64,000 nt of DNA from Bacteroidaceae bacterium (lineage in GTDB: Bacteria; Bacteroidota; Bacteroidia; Bacteroidales; Bacteroidaceae): NCBI GenBank assembly GCA_017470425.1, contig JAFUYT010000028.1:1-64000 (forward strand), written 5' to 3'. Made by a program: the position numbers and the translations under genes. Below are positions 23,396 through 32,338 of the stretch, piece by piece (the first letter of the stretch is position 1; every line of letters begins with the position of its first letter). The notes under the pieces were generated by a model that saw nothing but the letters and a program-made list of their open reading frames with translations, did no database searches and had not been told where the DNA came from.

Positions 23396-24754
23396 CTAAA
23401 TAATCGGGAAACTCATGCCATTAATCTTGCGATAGAGATCGAGGGCATAGACATCCGTCATGCCGGAGATATAGTCGAGGACAGCCATGAGGCGGTCATA
23501 GAGACGCGGCGCACGAATCTGATACTGCCGCGAGACGCGGTTCAGCAGCAGCTGCGAGTAGGCGCGCTCGGGGTGCATCGCCGCCTCCACCATCTCATGG
23601 ATGAGGAATGTCATCACGCGGAAGCCCGCCAGTTCGATATCCACGACATCCTTCGAATGGTAGATGTGGCCGTAGCTGATGCGCACGCACTCCTCATAGG
23701 CGCGCCGCTGTGTCTCGGAGATACGCTGGATGAGGGTGTCGTCGTAGCGGCCTTCCAGTATCTCCTGCTCATGATCCACGAAAGCACGTACGCACTCGCC
23801 CTCCAAGGCATTGATGACGCACGAACGCAGATAGACGACCTGCTCGTTCACGTCGTGAACATCTAAACGCTGCAGATTTTCGACGATTTCATCGCGCCGC
23901 TTGGGAAGGAAGTACGCCAACAGGAGTTCCTTGACATCGGCCGTCGGCAGGATCTTCAGCTTATGAGCGTCCTCGATGTCCATAATCTCGTAGCAGATAT
24001 CATCGGCGGCCTCCACGAGGTAGGCCAGCGGGAAGCGCGCATAGCGCAACGTGCCCTCCGGCGACGCCTTCCGCAGGATGCCCAGCTCCTCGGCAATCTT
24101 CAGGTAGTCGGTGCGCTCGGCATCGAAGAAGCCGAACTTCTGGTGCTCACCGGCCAGGTCGCTGGAGAAGGGGTACTTCACGATGCTCGCCAGTGTGCTG
24201 TAGGTCATCACAAAGCCACCCTTCCGGCGGCCGTCGAAGTGGTGAGTGAGTAGCCGGAAGGCGTTGGCATTGCCGTCAAAGTGAGTGAGGTCGTTCCACT
24301 GGGTCGCGGTGAGGCGGTCACTCGTCGAGGAGTCTTCGTAGGTCTGCAACCAGCGACCCTCGCCCTCGCTGAAATAGGTAGCGATGGCGCGCTCACCGGA
24401 GTGTCCGAAAGGCGGGTTGCCCAGGTCGTGGGCCAGACAGGCGGCGCTGACGATGCTGCCCAGCTCGGTGAGGTGCGTCGCGGCCAGCTCGGGATGTCGC
24501 TCCAAGAGCTGTCGTGCGATGTCGTTGCCGAGGGAACGCCCCACGCTGGACACCTCCAGGCTGTGCGTCAACCGGTTGTGCACAAAGATGCTACCCGGGA
24601 GCGGGAACACCTGTGTCTTGTTTTGCAGCCGGCGGAAGGGTGCCGAGAAGATCAGGCGGTCGTAGTCGCGCTGGAACTCCGTGCGGTCGTCGCGGTGCTG
24701 CTGTTGGCTCTCCAGACCGAGCCGTTTGCTGCTGAGTAATTGTTGCCAGTTCAT
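23396..24754 (-). CDS. dgt: Deoxyguanosinetriphosphate triphosphohydrolase (dNTPase)
   Basis: An HD-domain enzyme that splits dGTP to deoxyguanosine and triphosphate. The start MNWQQLLSSKRLG at 24754 (or MM at 24757) agrees with the -7 box at 24765-24773. An upstream start would translate the promoter. The 452-aa chain shows the RRLQNKTQVFP motif near residue 42, the HNRLTHSLEVS motif with the first metal-binding His, and the HD motif AHDLGNPPFGHSGERA. The TSS would lie only a few bases before the ATG. It is divergent from dut across a 110-bp intergenic region. Confidence 0.93.
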   Translation of the reverse strand: MNWQQLLSSKRLGLESQQQHRDDRTEFQRDYDRLIFSAPFRRLQNKTQVFPLPGSIFVHNRLTHSLEVSSVGRSLGNDIARQLLERHPELAATHLTELGSIVSAACLAHDLGNPPFGHSGERAIATYFSEGEGRWLQTYEDSSTSDRLTATQWNDLTHFDGNANAFRLLTHHFDGRRKGGFVMTYSTLASIVKYPFSSDLAGEHQKFGFFDAERTDYLKIAEELGILRKASPEGTLRYARFPLAYLVEAADDICYEIMDIEDAHKLKILPTADVKELLLAYFLPKRRDEIVENLQRLDVHDVNEQVVYLRSCVINALEGECVRAFVDHEQEILEGRYDDTLIQRISETQRRAYEECVRISYGHIYHSKDVVDIELAGFRVMTFLIHEMVEAAMHPERAYSQLLLNRVSRQYQIRAPRLYDRLMAVLDYISGMTDVYALDLYRKINGMSFPII

Positions 24755-24764
24755 CATATCGAGG

Positions 24765-24773
24765 GCAAAGATA
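24765..24773 (-). promoter_or_regulatory. dgt -7 box
   Basis: TATCTTTGC on the minus strand, 10 bp before the dgt start. Confidence 0.65.
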
Positions 24774-24838
24774 GTCCTTTTTTCCCGTCTGAAGAAAGAT
24801 TGATGAGGAAATTGTGGTGTTTTATGTATAAAAAGAAC

Positions 24839-24847
24839 TATCTTTGC
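24839..24847 (+). promoter_or_regulatory. dut operon -7 box
   Basis: TATCTTTGC 17 bp before the dut ATG, with a TTGTGG element near 24812. Confidence 0.65.
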
Positions 24848-24863
24848 GCCCGAAATAAGGAAT

Positions 24864-25304
24864 ATGAAAATGCAAATCCCCATTATCAACCGCTCGCATC
24901 ACCCCCTTCCACAGTATGCGACTCCCCTCTCCGCAGGTGTCGATCTGCGGGCCAACCTCGAAGCACCCATCGTGGTGCAACCCATGGCACGGGTACTGGT
25001 GCCCACTGGTCTGTTCATGGCCTTGCCCGCCGGTGTCGAGGCGCAGGTGCGCCCCCGCAGCGGGCTGGCACTGAAGCACGGGCTGACAGTCCTGAACTCA
25101 CCCGGCACCATCGACGCCGACTACCGGGGCGAGATCTGCGTGATCCTCATCAACCTGTCGGCAGAACCCTTCACCATTAACGACGGCGAACGCATCGCGC
25201 AGCTGGTGATTGCCCGCCACGAGCAAGCCGAATGGCTACCCACCGATGTGCTGGAGGAGACAGAGCGCGGAGCTGGCGGGTTCGGTCATAGCGGGAGGAA
25301 GTGA
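24864..25304 (+). CDS. dut: dUTP diphosphatase
   Basis: Hydrolyses dUTP to dUMP, keeping uracil out of DNA and supplying thymidylate synthesis. The 146-aa trimeric-type dUTPase has all five motifs: [37 protein letters not shown] and the C-terminal P-loop-like GAGGFGHSG. The start may be 24864 or 24870. It shares a divergent promoter region with dgt and is followed by an envelope operon after a word-repeat spacer (25303-25352). Confidence 0.95.
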   Translation: MKMQIPIINRSHHPLPQYATPLSAGVDLRANLEAPIVVQPMARVLVPTGLFMALPAGVEAQVRPRSGLALKHGLTVLNSPGTIDADYRGEICVILINLSAEPFTINDGERIAQLVIARHEQAEWLPTDVLEETERGAGGFGHSGRK

Positions 25305-25352
25305 TAGGTGATAGTTGATAGTTGAGAATTGACAATTGAAAGTTGAGAATTG
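25303..25352. repeat. Intergenic word repeat (GTTGAGAATTGACAATTGAA type)
   Basis: Tandem GATAGTTGA / GAATTGA / CAATTGA words between dut and the TPR gene; the TTG start of the TPR gene lies in the last word. Confidence 0.75.
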
Positions 25353-27161
25353 AAAAGCTGTTTCCATTATAGCATCTGGTGCACAGGGCTGGTCCTGTTG
25401 CTGATAGCATGTGGCAGTACGCGCCGCACGACCGAGAAGGGGGCGGACGCGCTGCCTGCGGCGGTTCCATCAGCACGGGCGGCGCTCTCCGAGGGCGACC
25501 GCCAGCGGCTGGAGTACTACTATCTGGAGGCTACCAAGCAGAAGATGCTCGACAACCACGTGGCAGCCTATGACCTCCTGCAGTACTGCCGGACCATCTG
25601 CCCGGATGCCCCCGAGGTGCTCTATGACCTGTCGCTCTACAACATGCTCCTACAGGACACCACGGCGTGGCACATGCTGGAGCGCGCGGCGCAGCTGGAT
25701 CCGCAGAACACCTACTACCTGCAGTCGCTGGCCAGCTACCAGCTGGAGCACAACCAGCCCGAGGCGGCACTCGCACAGTTGGAGAAGCTGGCGCGCCTGG
25801 AGCCGTCACGCACGGATGTGCTGGGGCAGCTGGTGTCGTTGTACGTCCGCCAGAACAGACCCGCCGATGCCATCCGCGCTTTAGACCGCATTGAGATGCT
25901 GGAGGGGAAGCTCCAGAACGTCAGCTACCAGAAGTTCGCGCTTTACAAGCAGATGGGGCAGGAGAAGAAGGCTTTCGCCGAACTCGAGAGCCTCTGCCGC
26001 GAGTATCCTCATGAGATGAGCTATCGACTGGCCATCGGCAACCAGCTGCTACAGGCCGACCGCATCGCCGAGGCACAGAAGGTCTATGACCAGGTGCGCC
26101 GTATCGACCCAGACAATGCAGGGCTGAAGCTATCAATGCTGGAGCTCTACCGCAAGACGGACAACGACTCGCTCTTCTCACTCATGCGCGACTCGCTGAT
26201 GTTCGCGCCTTCGACAGAATCGAATGTCCGCGGAGCACTCCTGCGCGACTACGTCACCGAGGAGATGCAGGAGGACAGCACGGGGCGCCGACGCGTCGTC
26301 GCGACCTTCGAGCGTCTCGACAGCCTCTTCGCCAAAGATCTCGACATCCTGCAACTGCGCGCCGCCTACCTGGCGACCTACGACAAGCAGAACGACTCGG
26401 ACTTCGTGGCCATCATGGACCGCATCATCGACCTCGAACCCGAAAACACGCAGGCGCTCTTCTACCTCATGCAGTACTACGGCCAGCATCAGGACTACCC
26501 ACGGTTGGAGGACATCTGCCGACGTGGCGTGCTGACGCACCCCGACGAGCTCGTCTGCCACTACTACCTCGGCATAGCCTGCTACCAGCAGGACAAGAAG
26601 ACCGAGGCGATGCAGGCTTTCCGCGAAGGTATTCTACGCAAGACACCCGAAAGTCGGCCGGGCATGGTCGCGGACCTCTACAGCATCGTGGGCGACCTGC
26701 TCCATGAGATGGGCGATGAAAAGGGATGTTTTGAGGCCTACGACTCCTGCCTCGTCTATCAGGACGATAACGTCAGCTGCCTCAACAACTACGCCTACTT
26801 CCTCTCCCTCAAGGAGGCCGACCTCGACCGTGCCGAGGAGATGAGCTACCGCGCCATCCGCCTCGAACCCGACAACCGCACCTTCCTCGACACCTACGCC
26901 TGGATCCTCTTCATGAAAGGACGCTACGGCGAGGCACAAGCCTACATGGACCGCGTCTGCCCACCCGAGGCGGAGGACTCCGCCCTGCTGGCCGACCCGC
27001 AGGTGGGTGGCGTCGTGCTGGAGCACGCCGGTGACATCGCCGCCATGAACGGCCTCCAGGATCAGGCCCTCCGCTTCTGGCTGTTGGCCGAGAGAGCTGG
27101 CGGCAGCGGCCTCTCCGCACTGCTGCCCCGAAAGATCAAGCTCAAGCGATATATTAAATAA
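25350..27161 (+). CDS. TPR-repeat lipoprotein
   Basis: The 603-aa protein opens with a lipoprotein signal (IWCTGLVLLLIACGS, Cys about 21) and continues with about ten tetratricopeptide-type helical repeats (for example LYDLSLYNMLLQDTTAWHML and ALAQLEKLARLEPSRTDVLG). These are typical scaffolds for protein complexes on the inner face of the outer membrane. The start is TTG in the word repeat; no in-frame ATG precedes the signal sequence. It is followed 60 bp later by the DUF4292 lipoprotein and then by the EnvC-like protein, a gene order that I recall as common in Bacteroidales. The exact role is unknown. Confidence 0.85.
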   Translation: MKSCFHYSIWCTGLVLLLIACGSTRRTTEKGADALPAAVPSARAALSEGDRQRLEYYYLEATKQKMLDNHVAAYDLLQYCRTICPDAPEVLYDLSLYNMLLQDTTAWHMLERAAQLDPQNTYYLQSLASYQLEHNQPEAALAQLEKLARLEPSRTDVLGQLVSLYVRQNRPADAIRALDRIEMLEGKLQNVSYQKFALYKQMGQEKKAFAELESLCREYPHEMSYRLAIGNQLLQADRIAEAQKVYDQVRRIDPDNAGLKLSMLELYRKTDNDSLFSLMRDSLMFAPSTESNVRGALLRDYVTEEMQEDSTGRRRVVATFERLDSLFAKDLDILQLRAAYLATYDKQNDSDFVAIMDRIIDLEPENTQALFYLMQYYGQHQDYPRLEDICRRGVLTHPDELVCHYYLGIACYQQDKKTEAMQAFREGILRKTPESRPGMVADLYSIVGDLLHEMGDEKGCFEAYDSCLVYQDDNVSCLNNYAYFLSLKEADLDRAEEMSYRAIRLEPDNRTFLDTYAWILFMKGRYGEAQAYMDRVCPPEAEDSALLADPQVGGVVLEHAGDIAAMNGLQDQALRFWLLAERAGGSGLSALLPRKIKLKRYIK

Positions 27162-27221
27162 GGTGTCTTCGACATTCCAATATTTCGACATAACGACATT
27201 ACGGAAAATAATCAGAACATC

Positions 27222-28139
27222 ATGAAACTTCAGCAATACACCCTTCCGGCGATCCTCGCCCTCGCCCTGCTCGTCACAGGCTGCCGCTCTTCCCGCAAGG
27301 CTGCCAAGGATGACGAGGCGAACCAGACAACCACCACGACGGTGCCCCTCGACAACGGTACACAGGAAACACCGGCGACCCCGTCCGGCGACCCAAAGGC
27401 AAGTAAGCAATCGACGGCCGCCATGAACAAGGTCACGCCCAACCGCCAGACCATCCAGGGCGTGCGCGCCAAGATCAACGTGAGCCTACAGACCGGCTCG
27501 CGTATGTCAGCCAGCGGCACATTGAAGATGAAGCGCGATGAAATCGTGCAAATCTCCCTCTCCGCCATCCTCGGCATCGAAGTGGGGCGCCTGGAGCTGA
27601 CGCCCGAGTACCTGCTCATCCAGGACCGCATCAACCACCAGTACGTGAAGGCCGTCTGGGAGGGTGTGCCGCAGTTGCGCAACGCCGGCATCAACTTCTA
27701 CACCTTCCAGGCGCTGTTCTGGGATGAGCTCTTCGTCCTCGGCAAGCAGGAGGCACCCGTCGCCGCAGACTTCGACACAGACAAGTCTGGCAGCGACTAC
27801 GTCATGACGCCCAACAACCAAAGCACCGCCGCCATCGCCCTCCGCTTCCTCGTCGAAGCATCGTCGGGCCTGATCCGCCAGACCTCCGTGACCTCCTCAT
27901 CGGCCGGGAATGCGCTGGTCCTCGACTGGACCTACAGCGACTGGACCAAGCTCGACGGCAAGAGCTTCCCCACGCAGATGCAGATGACCATGAACTCCAG
28001 CAACGGCTCCACCGTGGCGCAGTTCGCGCTCTCCCGCGTGCAGGTCGATGAGTCGATGGGCGACATCAAGACCGTCATCGACGAGAGCCGCTACACCCAC
28101 GTCAACCTCTACCGTGTCCTCAACAAACTCGTCAAATAA
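27222..28139 (+). CDS. DUF4292 lipoprotein
   Basis: A 305-aa lipoprotein with signal MKLQQYTLPAILALALLVTG and Cys 21. A Thr/Pro-rich linker (30-70) is followed by a beta-rich domain with LolA/LolB-like character (RAKINVSLQTGSRMSASGTL, EIVQISLSAILGIEVGRLEL). This domain belongs to DUF4292 and probably binds lipid or lipoprotein. It is encoded between the TPR lipoprotein and the murein hydrolase activator, 4 bp before the latter, so it likely acts in envelope assembly. Confidence 0.85.
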   Translation: MKLQQYTLPAILALALLVTGCRSSRKAAKDDEANQTTTTTVPLDNGTQETPATPSGDPKASKQSTAAMNKVTPNRQTIQGVRAKINVSLQTGSRMSASGTLKMKRDEIVQISLSAILGIEVGRLELTPEYLLIQDRINHQYVKAVWEGVPQLRNAGINFYTFQALFWDELFVLGKQEAPVAADFDTDKSGSDYVMTPNNQSTAAIALRFLVEASSGLIRQTSVTSSSAGNALVLDWTYSDWTKLDGKSFPTQMQMTMNSSNGSTVAQFALSRVQVDESMGDIKTVIDESRYTHVNLYRVLNKLVK

Positions 28140-28143
28140 CCCC

Positions 28144-29442
28144 ATGAAGCGACTGCTCCCCCTCCTGCTCCTCCTCATGGTTGTGCCGTCGATGGCACAG
28201 ACCAAGAAAATCAAGGACCTCAAGAACCAGAAGGCCCAGATGGAACGTGGCATCACCAAGAAGAAGGCGGAGCTGGACAAGACGCGCCACGACGCCGTCA
28301 AGAAGGAGCAAACGGTCGATTTCATCGAGGATCAGCTGCAAAGCCGCCTCAACTACATCCAGAGCCTCCAGCGCGACATCGACACCCTCGACAGCCGTAT
28401 CGCCACGCTGGAGGAGGAGCAGCGGCAGCTACAGCTGCAGCTCATCACGAGACGCGAGAAATACATCCAGAGCCTGCGCGCCGCGCGCTACTCCGGCAAC
28501 CTCCGCAACCCGATGCTGTTCATCTTCTCCGCCGAGTCCTTCCCGCAGATCTACCGACGGATGCGCTACGCCCGCGAGTTCGCGGCCCTGCAGAAGAACC
28601 TGGGCATCCGCCTCATCGAGCAGCAGAACCGCGTGCGCGACAAGCAGAACCAGCTCCTTGAGGCCAAGCAGCAGCGCAGCAGCACCATGCAAGAGGTCAT
28701 CAAGCAGCGTAAACAGCTCACCGCACAGCACTCCGTCGTGAAGACCAACGCCGAGCAACTCCGCAAGCGGCAGAAGGAGATTGAGCGCGAGGTGGCGGCG
28801 CAGCAGAAGCAGCTCAACGCGCTGAGCAAGAAGATCGACGAACTCGTGGCATACGAAATAGAACAGGCGCGCAAGCGCGCGGAAGCCGAGGCGCGGCGCA
28901 AGCGCGAGGCGGAGCAGCGGGCACGGGCCGCCAAGAAGCAGGACAGCAAGGAAAAAGCCGCAGACAAAGGGAAGGCACAGAAGGGCAGCACCGCCGGGCC
29001 GCCCTCGAAATGGCTCACTGCGGAGGACAAGCAGCTCAACGGCAACCTGGAACAGAACAAAGGCCGCCTGCCCGTGCCTATCACGGGGCCCTACCGCATC
29101 GAGCGGCGCTTCGGGCTGACGCACATCACCTCGTCCGTCGTGCTCGACAACAAAGGCGTCAACTACCAGGGGCAGGCCGGTGCCCACGCCCGCGCCATCT
29201 TTGACGGCGAGGTGTCGGCCGTCTTCCAGATCGGCTCGCTGAAAAACGTCCTCGTGCGCCACGGCTCCTACATCTCTGTCTATTGCAACCTCTCCTCCAC
29301 CATTGTCACACGCGGACAGAAGGTGAAGGCCCGCGACATCCTCGGCACCGTAGCCCCCGACGACCGCGGCAACTTCGTCCTCCACTTCCAGCTCCGCAAG
29401 GAAACCGCTAAACTCAACCCCGAACAATGGATCGGGCGATAA
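28144..29442 (+). CDS. EnvC-like murein hydrolase activator (M23/LytM domain)
   Basis: The 432-aa product has a signal peptide (MKRLLPLLLLLMVVPSMAQ), a long coiled coil (about 20-290, repeating Gln/Lys/Glu with an Ala/Arg/Lys-rich stretch at 230-280), and a C-terminal LytM-like domain (about 300-432, IERRFGLTHITSSVVLDNKG). The active-site pattern of true M23 peptidases is incomplete: the final HxH is reduced to VLHFQLRKE. It is therefore probably a non-catalytic activator of cell-wall amidases, like EnvC. It acts in the periplasm during septum splitting. ATG 28144 was chosen because it gives the signal peptide. Confidence 0.88.
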   Translation: MKRLLPLLLLLMVVPSMAQTKKIKDLKNQKAQMERGITKKKAELDKTRHDAVKKEQTVDFIEDQLQSRLNYIQSLQRDIDTLDSRIATLEEEQRQLQLQLITRREKYIQSLRAARYSGNLRNPMLFIFSAESFPQIYRRMRYAREFAALQKNLGIRLIEQQNRVRDKQNQLLEAKQQRSSTMQEVIKQRKQLTAQHSVVKTNAEQLRKRQKEIEREVAAQQKQLNALSKKIDELVAYEIEQARKRAEAEARRKREAEQRARAAKKQDSKEKAADKGKAQKGSTAGPPSKWLTAEDKQLNGNLEQNKGRLPVPITGPYRIERRFGLTHITSSVVLDNKGVNYQGQAGAHARAIFDGEVSAVFQIGSLKNVLVRHGSYISVYCNLSSTIVTRGQKVKARDILGTVAPDDRGNFVLHFQLRKETAKLNPEQWIGR

Positions 29443-29455
29443 CCCCCTTTCGACT

Positions 29456-30433
29456 ATGATCTCCCAACTATACCCCCCTGCCACTACTCCCGCCGCATCA
29501 GCGTCGGGCGCCCACCCCGGCTTCTCCTTCGAAGTACTGCCGCCCCTCAAGGGCAACGGCACCGAGACACTGTTCCGCACTATCGAGACACTGGCACCCT
29601 TCGCGCCACGGCACATCAACATCACAACCCACCGCGCCGAATACGTCTATCGCGAAGTCGAAGGCGGGTTGGTGGAGCGTAGCCGCGTGCGCCGCCGCCC
29701 CGGCACCATCGCCATCGCCGCCGCCATCCAGCAGCGCTGGGGCATCCCCGTGATCCCGCACCTCGTCTGCTCCGGAAGCACCAAGCAGGACATTGAGTAC
29801 GCGCTGCTCGACCTCCAGTTCCTCGGCATCTCCGATGTCTTCCTCCTCCGCGGCGACAAAGCCAAGGAGGAAGCCATGTACCAGCCTACGCCCGGCGGCT
29901 ACACCCACGCCCTCGAACTCATCGACCAGGTGAACCGCTTCAACGACGGCTTCTTCGCCGACGGCACGCCCATCAAGGTGAAGGGCACGCCCTTTGAGTT
30001 CGGCGTCGCCGCCTACCCCGAGAAACACGAGGAAGCCCCCAACCTCGAGAGCGACATTCAGGTCCTCCTGGAGAAACAGCGCCGCGGCGCCAAGGTGGCC
30101 ATCACGCAGCTGTTCTACGACAACGAGCGCTTCTTCGCTTTCCTCGACCGCGCCCGCGCCGCCGGCATCACCATTCCCATCATCCCCGGCCTGAAGCCCC
30201 TCACGAAGCTCTCCCAGATCAGCGTCGTCCCCAAGACGTTCCGCTGCGACCTGCCCCAGCCGCTCTACGCCGAGCTGCGCCGCTGCCAGACCGACGACGC
30301 CGTGAAGCAGGTAGGCATCGAATGGGCTGTCGCGCAGTGCCGCGACCTCCTCGCCCACGGCATCCCCAGCCTCCACTTCTACACCCTCAGCGCCGTCGAT
30401 AGCATCCGCCAGATCGCCACCCAAATCTACTGA
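29456..30433 (+). CDS. metF: Methylenetetrahydrofolate reductase
   Basis: Reduces 5,10-methylene-THF to 5-methyl-THF for methionine synthesis. The 325-aa TIM-barrel flavoprotein has the catalytic Glu in FSFEVLPPLKGNG (about 24-36), the folate-site Asp in LLRGDKAKEE, and the FAD-binding regions PHLVCSGSTKQD and FGVAAYPEKHEE. It is encoded 13 bp after the EnvC-like gene and may be cotranscribed. Its 3' end marks the switch to the low-GC accessory block. Confidence 0.95.
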   Translation: MISQLYPPATTPAASASGAHPGFSFEVLPPLKGNGTETLFRTIETLAPFAPRHINITTHRAEYVYREVEGGLVERSRVRRRPGTIAIAAAIQQRWGIPVIPHLVCSGSTKQDIEYALLDLQFLGISDVFLLRGDKAKEEAMYQPTPGGYTHALELIDQVNRFNDGFFADGTPIKVKGTPFEFGVAAYPEKHEEAPNLESDIQVLLEKQRRGAKVAITQLFYDNERFFAFLDRARAAGITIPIIPGLKPLTKLSQISVVPKTFRCDLPQPLYAELRRCQTDDAVKQVGIEWAVAQCRDLLAHGIPSLHFYTLSAVDSIRQIATQIY

Positions 30434-30442
30434 CCTCCCGCG

Positions 30443-30496
30443 ATTATTTCGCATTTTTCTTGGAGCTCACTCGAAAAAACTGTAATTTTGCGGCGA
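30443..30496 (+). promoter_or_regulatory. Repeated promoter module, copy A
   Basis: Shares about 54 bp with copies B (31134) and C (32221): ATTTCGCATTTTTCTTGGAG ... and the -7 box TAATTTTGC (30483-30491). It drives the toxin-antitoxin pair; the second half of the module (leader) is absent here. Confidence 0.75.
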
Positions 30497-30512
30497 CAAA
30501 AAGATATCAACG

Positions 30513-30734
30513 ATGCAGACAGCCACACTGAACCCTACGCAAATGCACCTGCTTAAGTTGTTCTCATTTGACAACAGCGAGGCGTATGCAAAGAAGATAC
30601 AGACGATTCTGACGATGCACTTCCAGGAATTGCTGGACGCAGAGTCTGACCGTTTGTGGGATGAAGGCATACTCAACCAAGAGAAGCTGGATGCCATCCG
30701 AACAGAAGACCTACATCAAAGAACTCACCGATGA
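30513..30734 (+). CDS. Antitoxin-like protein paired with PIN toxin
   Basis: This 73-aa helical protein starts MQTATLNPTQMHLLKLFSFD and ends in a charged tail (LWDEGILNQEKLDAIRTEDL). Its size, helical character and 4-bp overlap with a PIN-domain gene identify it as the antitoxin of a type II pair. Similar short proteins next to PIN domains are common in Bacteroidales (from memory). It would bind the toxin through its C-terminal part. It starts 17 bp downstream of promoter copy A. Confidence 0.75.
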   Translation: MQTATLNPTQMHLLKLFSFDNSEAYAKKIQTILTMHFQELLDAESDRLWDEGILNQEKLDAIRTEDLHQRTHR

Positions 30735-31134
30735 GCCTTTTGGTCGTTGACACAAATAGCTTGATACAATGTATCTCGCGGCGCAGCAGGTACCATGACC
30801 TTTGGCTGTATTCTTCGACGGGAGAAACAGGCTTTGTGTGACAACGGAGATTCTTGAAGAATATGCAGAAATTTTGGCGGAGAAGGCCAGCGCTCAATTT
30901 GCACAGCTTGCCATTGCCACGATCCTCAACAATCCTTACACGAAGTTCATTACACCATATTATCACTTTGGCCTCATCACGGCAGACCCCGATGACAACA
31001 AGTTCGTGGATTGTGCCATTGCTGCCAATGCCCGATATATTGTAACAGACGACCATCATTATAATATACTGCGCGACGTCGAGTTTCCGAAGGTATCCAT
31101 CATCAAGCTGGATGCCATGATGCAATTGCTGTAA
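30731..31134 (+). pseudogene. PIN-domain toxin, frameshifted
   Basis: From ATG 30731, overlapping the antitoxin stop, the product begins MSLLVVDTNSLIQCISRRSR with the first PIN aspartate. Around 30805-30812 the frame shifts; the rest lies in another frame (FFDGRNRLCVTTEILEEYAE through LDAMMQLL to 31134). It keeps the PIN Glu (TEILEEY) and the acidic cluster DPDDNKFVDCAIA. All catalytic residues survive, so the single shift is recent or a sequence error. An intact protein would be an RNase toxin of about 133 aa. Confidence 0.75.
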
Positions 31135-31240
31135 TTATTTCGCATTTTTCTTGGAGCTCACGCGAAAAAGCTGTAATTTTGCGGCGAATTTATAGAGCGC
31201 TCCAGCGGGAGCACACCTAAGCATTTCTTACTCAAACTTA
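31134..31240 (+). promoter_or_regulatory. Repeated promoter module, copy B
   Basis: A full ~105-bp module: -7 box TAATTTTGC at about 31174-31182, then a leader with a small hairpin (GCTCC-AGCG-GGAGC) and CACCTAAGCATTTCTTACTC. It is nearly identical to copy C at 32221-32324 and lies upstream of dinD. Confidence 0.8.
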
Positions 31241-31282
31241 CTCTAGGAGCCTCCTAAATAATCACTCAAAAACGGATCAATA

Positions 31283-32143
31283 ATGGCAACACGGCTTACC
31301 AAAAGAACAATGTCCTTATTCGAGAGCATAAAGCATGTGGACGAATTCGGCAACGAATACTGGACTTCACGCGCTATGTGGAGGATTTTGGAATATACAG
31401 AATACAGGCACTTCCTGCCAGTCATTGAAAAAGCCAAAATAGCGTGTAGCAATAGCGGTCAAAGGATTGAAGACCATTTCGAGGATGTCCTCGAAATGGT
31501 GGGAATTGGTTCTGGAGCGGAACGTCCTCTTGATTCTGTAAAACTATCTCGATACGCTTGCTATCTCATTGTCCAGAATGCAGACCCAAATAAGGCAATC
31601 GTAGCACAAGGCCAAACCTATTTTGCCATTCAGACTCGCATCGCTGAAGTTCAGCAAATGGCTGCATACCAAGAACTCTCCGATGAAGAAGAGAAACGTT
31701 TATTCCTTCGTACAGAGATGCTGAAACATAACTCCCTCTTGGCAAGTGCAGCGAAAGACGCAGGCGTGATAGATTCTAAAGATTACGCTGTATTCCAAAA
31801 TTGGGGTTATCAGGGATTATATGGCGGCATGACTGCAAAAGACATTCATACACGCAAGGGTCTTAAGAAAAGCCAGAAGATATTGGATCACATGGGGAGC
31901 ACAGAACTTGCAGCAAACCTTTTCCGCGCGACTCAAACAGAAGAAAAATTACGACGGGATAATATCAAAGGCAAGCAACAGGCTAATCAAACTCACTATG
32001 CAGTAGGTGCAAAGGTCCGTCAAACAATCAAAGAGCTTGGCGGTACTATGCCTGAAGATTTGCCCACAGTGGAAAGTATCAAGACTTTAGAGAAGAAAAA
32101 ACAAAAACTACTGAATTCAAGTTCAACGGAAACAACAGAATAG
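31283..32143 (+). CDS. dinD: DNA damage-inducible protein D (DinD family)
   Basis: The 286-aa protein matches DinD. It has an N-terminal BRO-N-like domain (KHVDEFGNEYWTSRAMWRIL, then FLPVIEKAKIACSNSG and DHFEDVLEMV) and the conserved LSRYACYLIVQNADPNKAIV followed by GQTYFAIQTR. E. coli DinD is SOS-induced and inhibits RecA-mediated strand exchange; whether this one does is unknown. The gene is AT-rich compared with the flanking core genes and lies behind promoter copy B. A hydrophilic C-terminal tail (about 240-286) is variable in the family. Confidence 0.88.
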   Translation: MATRLTKRTMSLFESIKHVDEFGNEYWTSRAMWRILEYTEYRHFLPVIEKAKIACSNSGQRIEDHFEDVLEMVGIGSGAERPLDSVKLSRYACYLIVQNADPNKAIVAQGQTYFAIQTRIAEVQQMAAYQELSDEEEKRLFLRTEMLKHNSLLASAAKDAGVIDSKDYAVFQNWGYQGLYGGMTAKDIHTRKGLKKSQKILDHMGSTELAANLFRATQTEEKLRRDNIKGKQQANQTHYAVGAKVRQTIKELGGTMPEDLPTVESIKTLEKKKQKLLNSSSTETTE

Positions 32144-32220
32144 TGCATTTGCTTCTCGGCAATGCCAAATAATCATCAGGAGAGATGCTTCGGTATCTCT
32201 TTTTTGTCTTGCCGCATGAA

Positions 32221-32324
32221 ATTTCGCATTTTTCTTGGAGCTCACGCGAAAAAGCTGTAATTTTGCGGCGAATTTATAGAGCACTCCAGCGGGAGCACAC
32301 CTAAGCATTTCTTACTCAAACTTA
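32221..32324 (+). promoter_or_regulatory. Repeated promoter module, copy C
   Basis: Nearly identical to copy B, with a -7 box TAATTTTGC at about 32258-32266 and the same leader. It lies upstream of the 1202-aa secreted protein gene. Confidence 0.8.
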
Positions 32325-32338
32325 TAACCAAATTTACA

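Noticed and set aside
28429..29625. Minus-strand frame opposite the EnvC-like gene
   Set aside because: Leu/Val-rich antisense translation of a coiled-coil gene with Lys/Gln codons.
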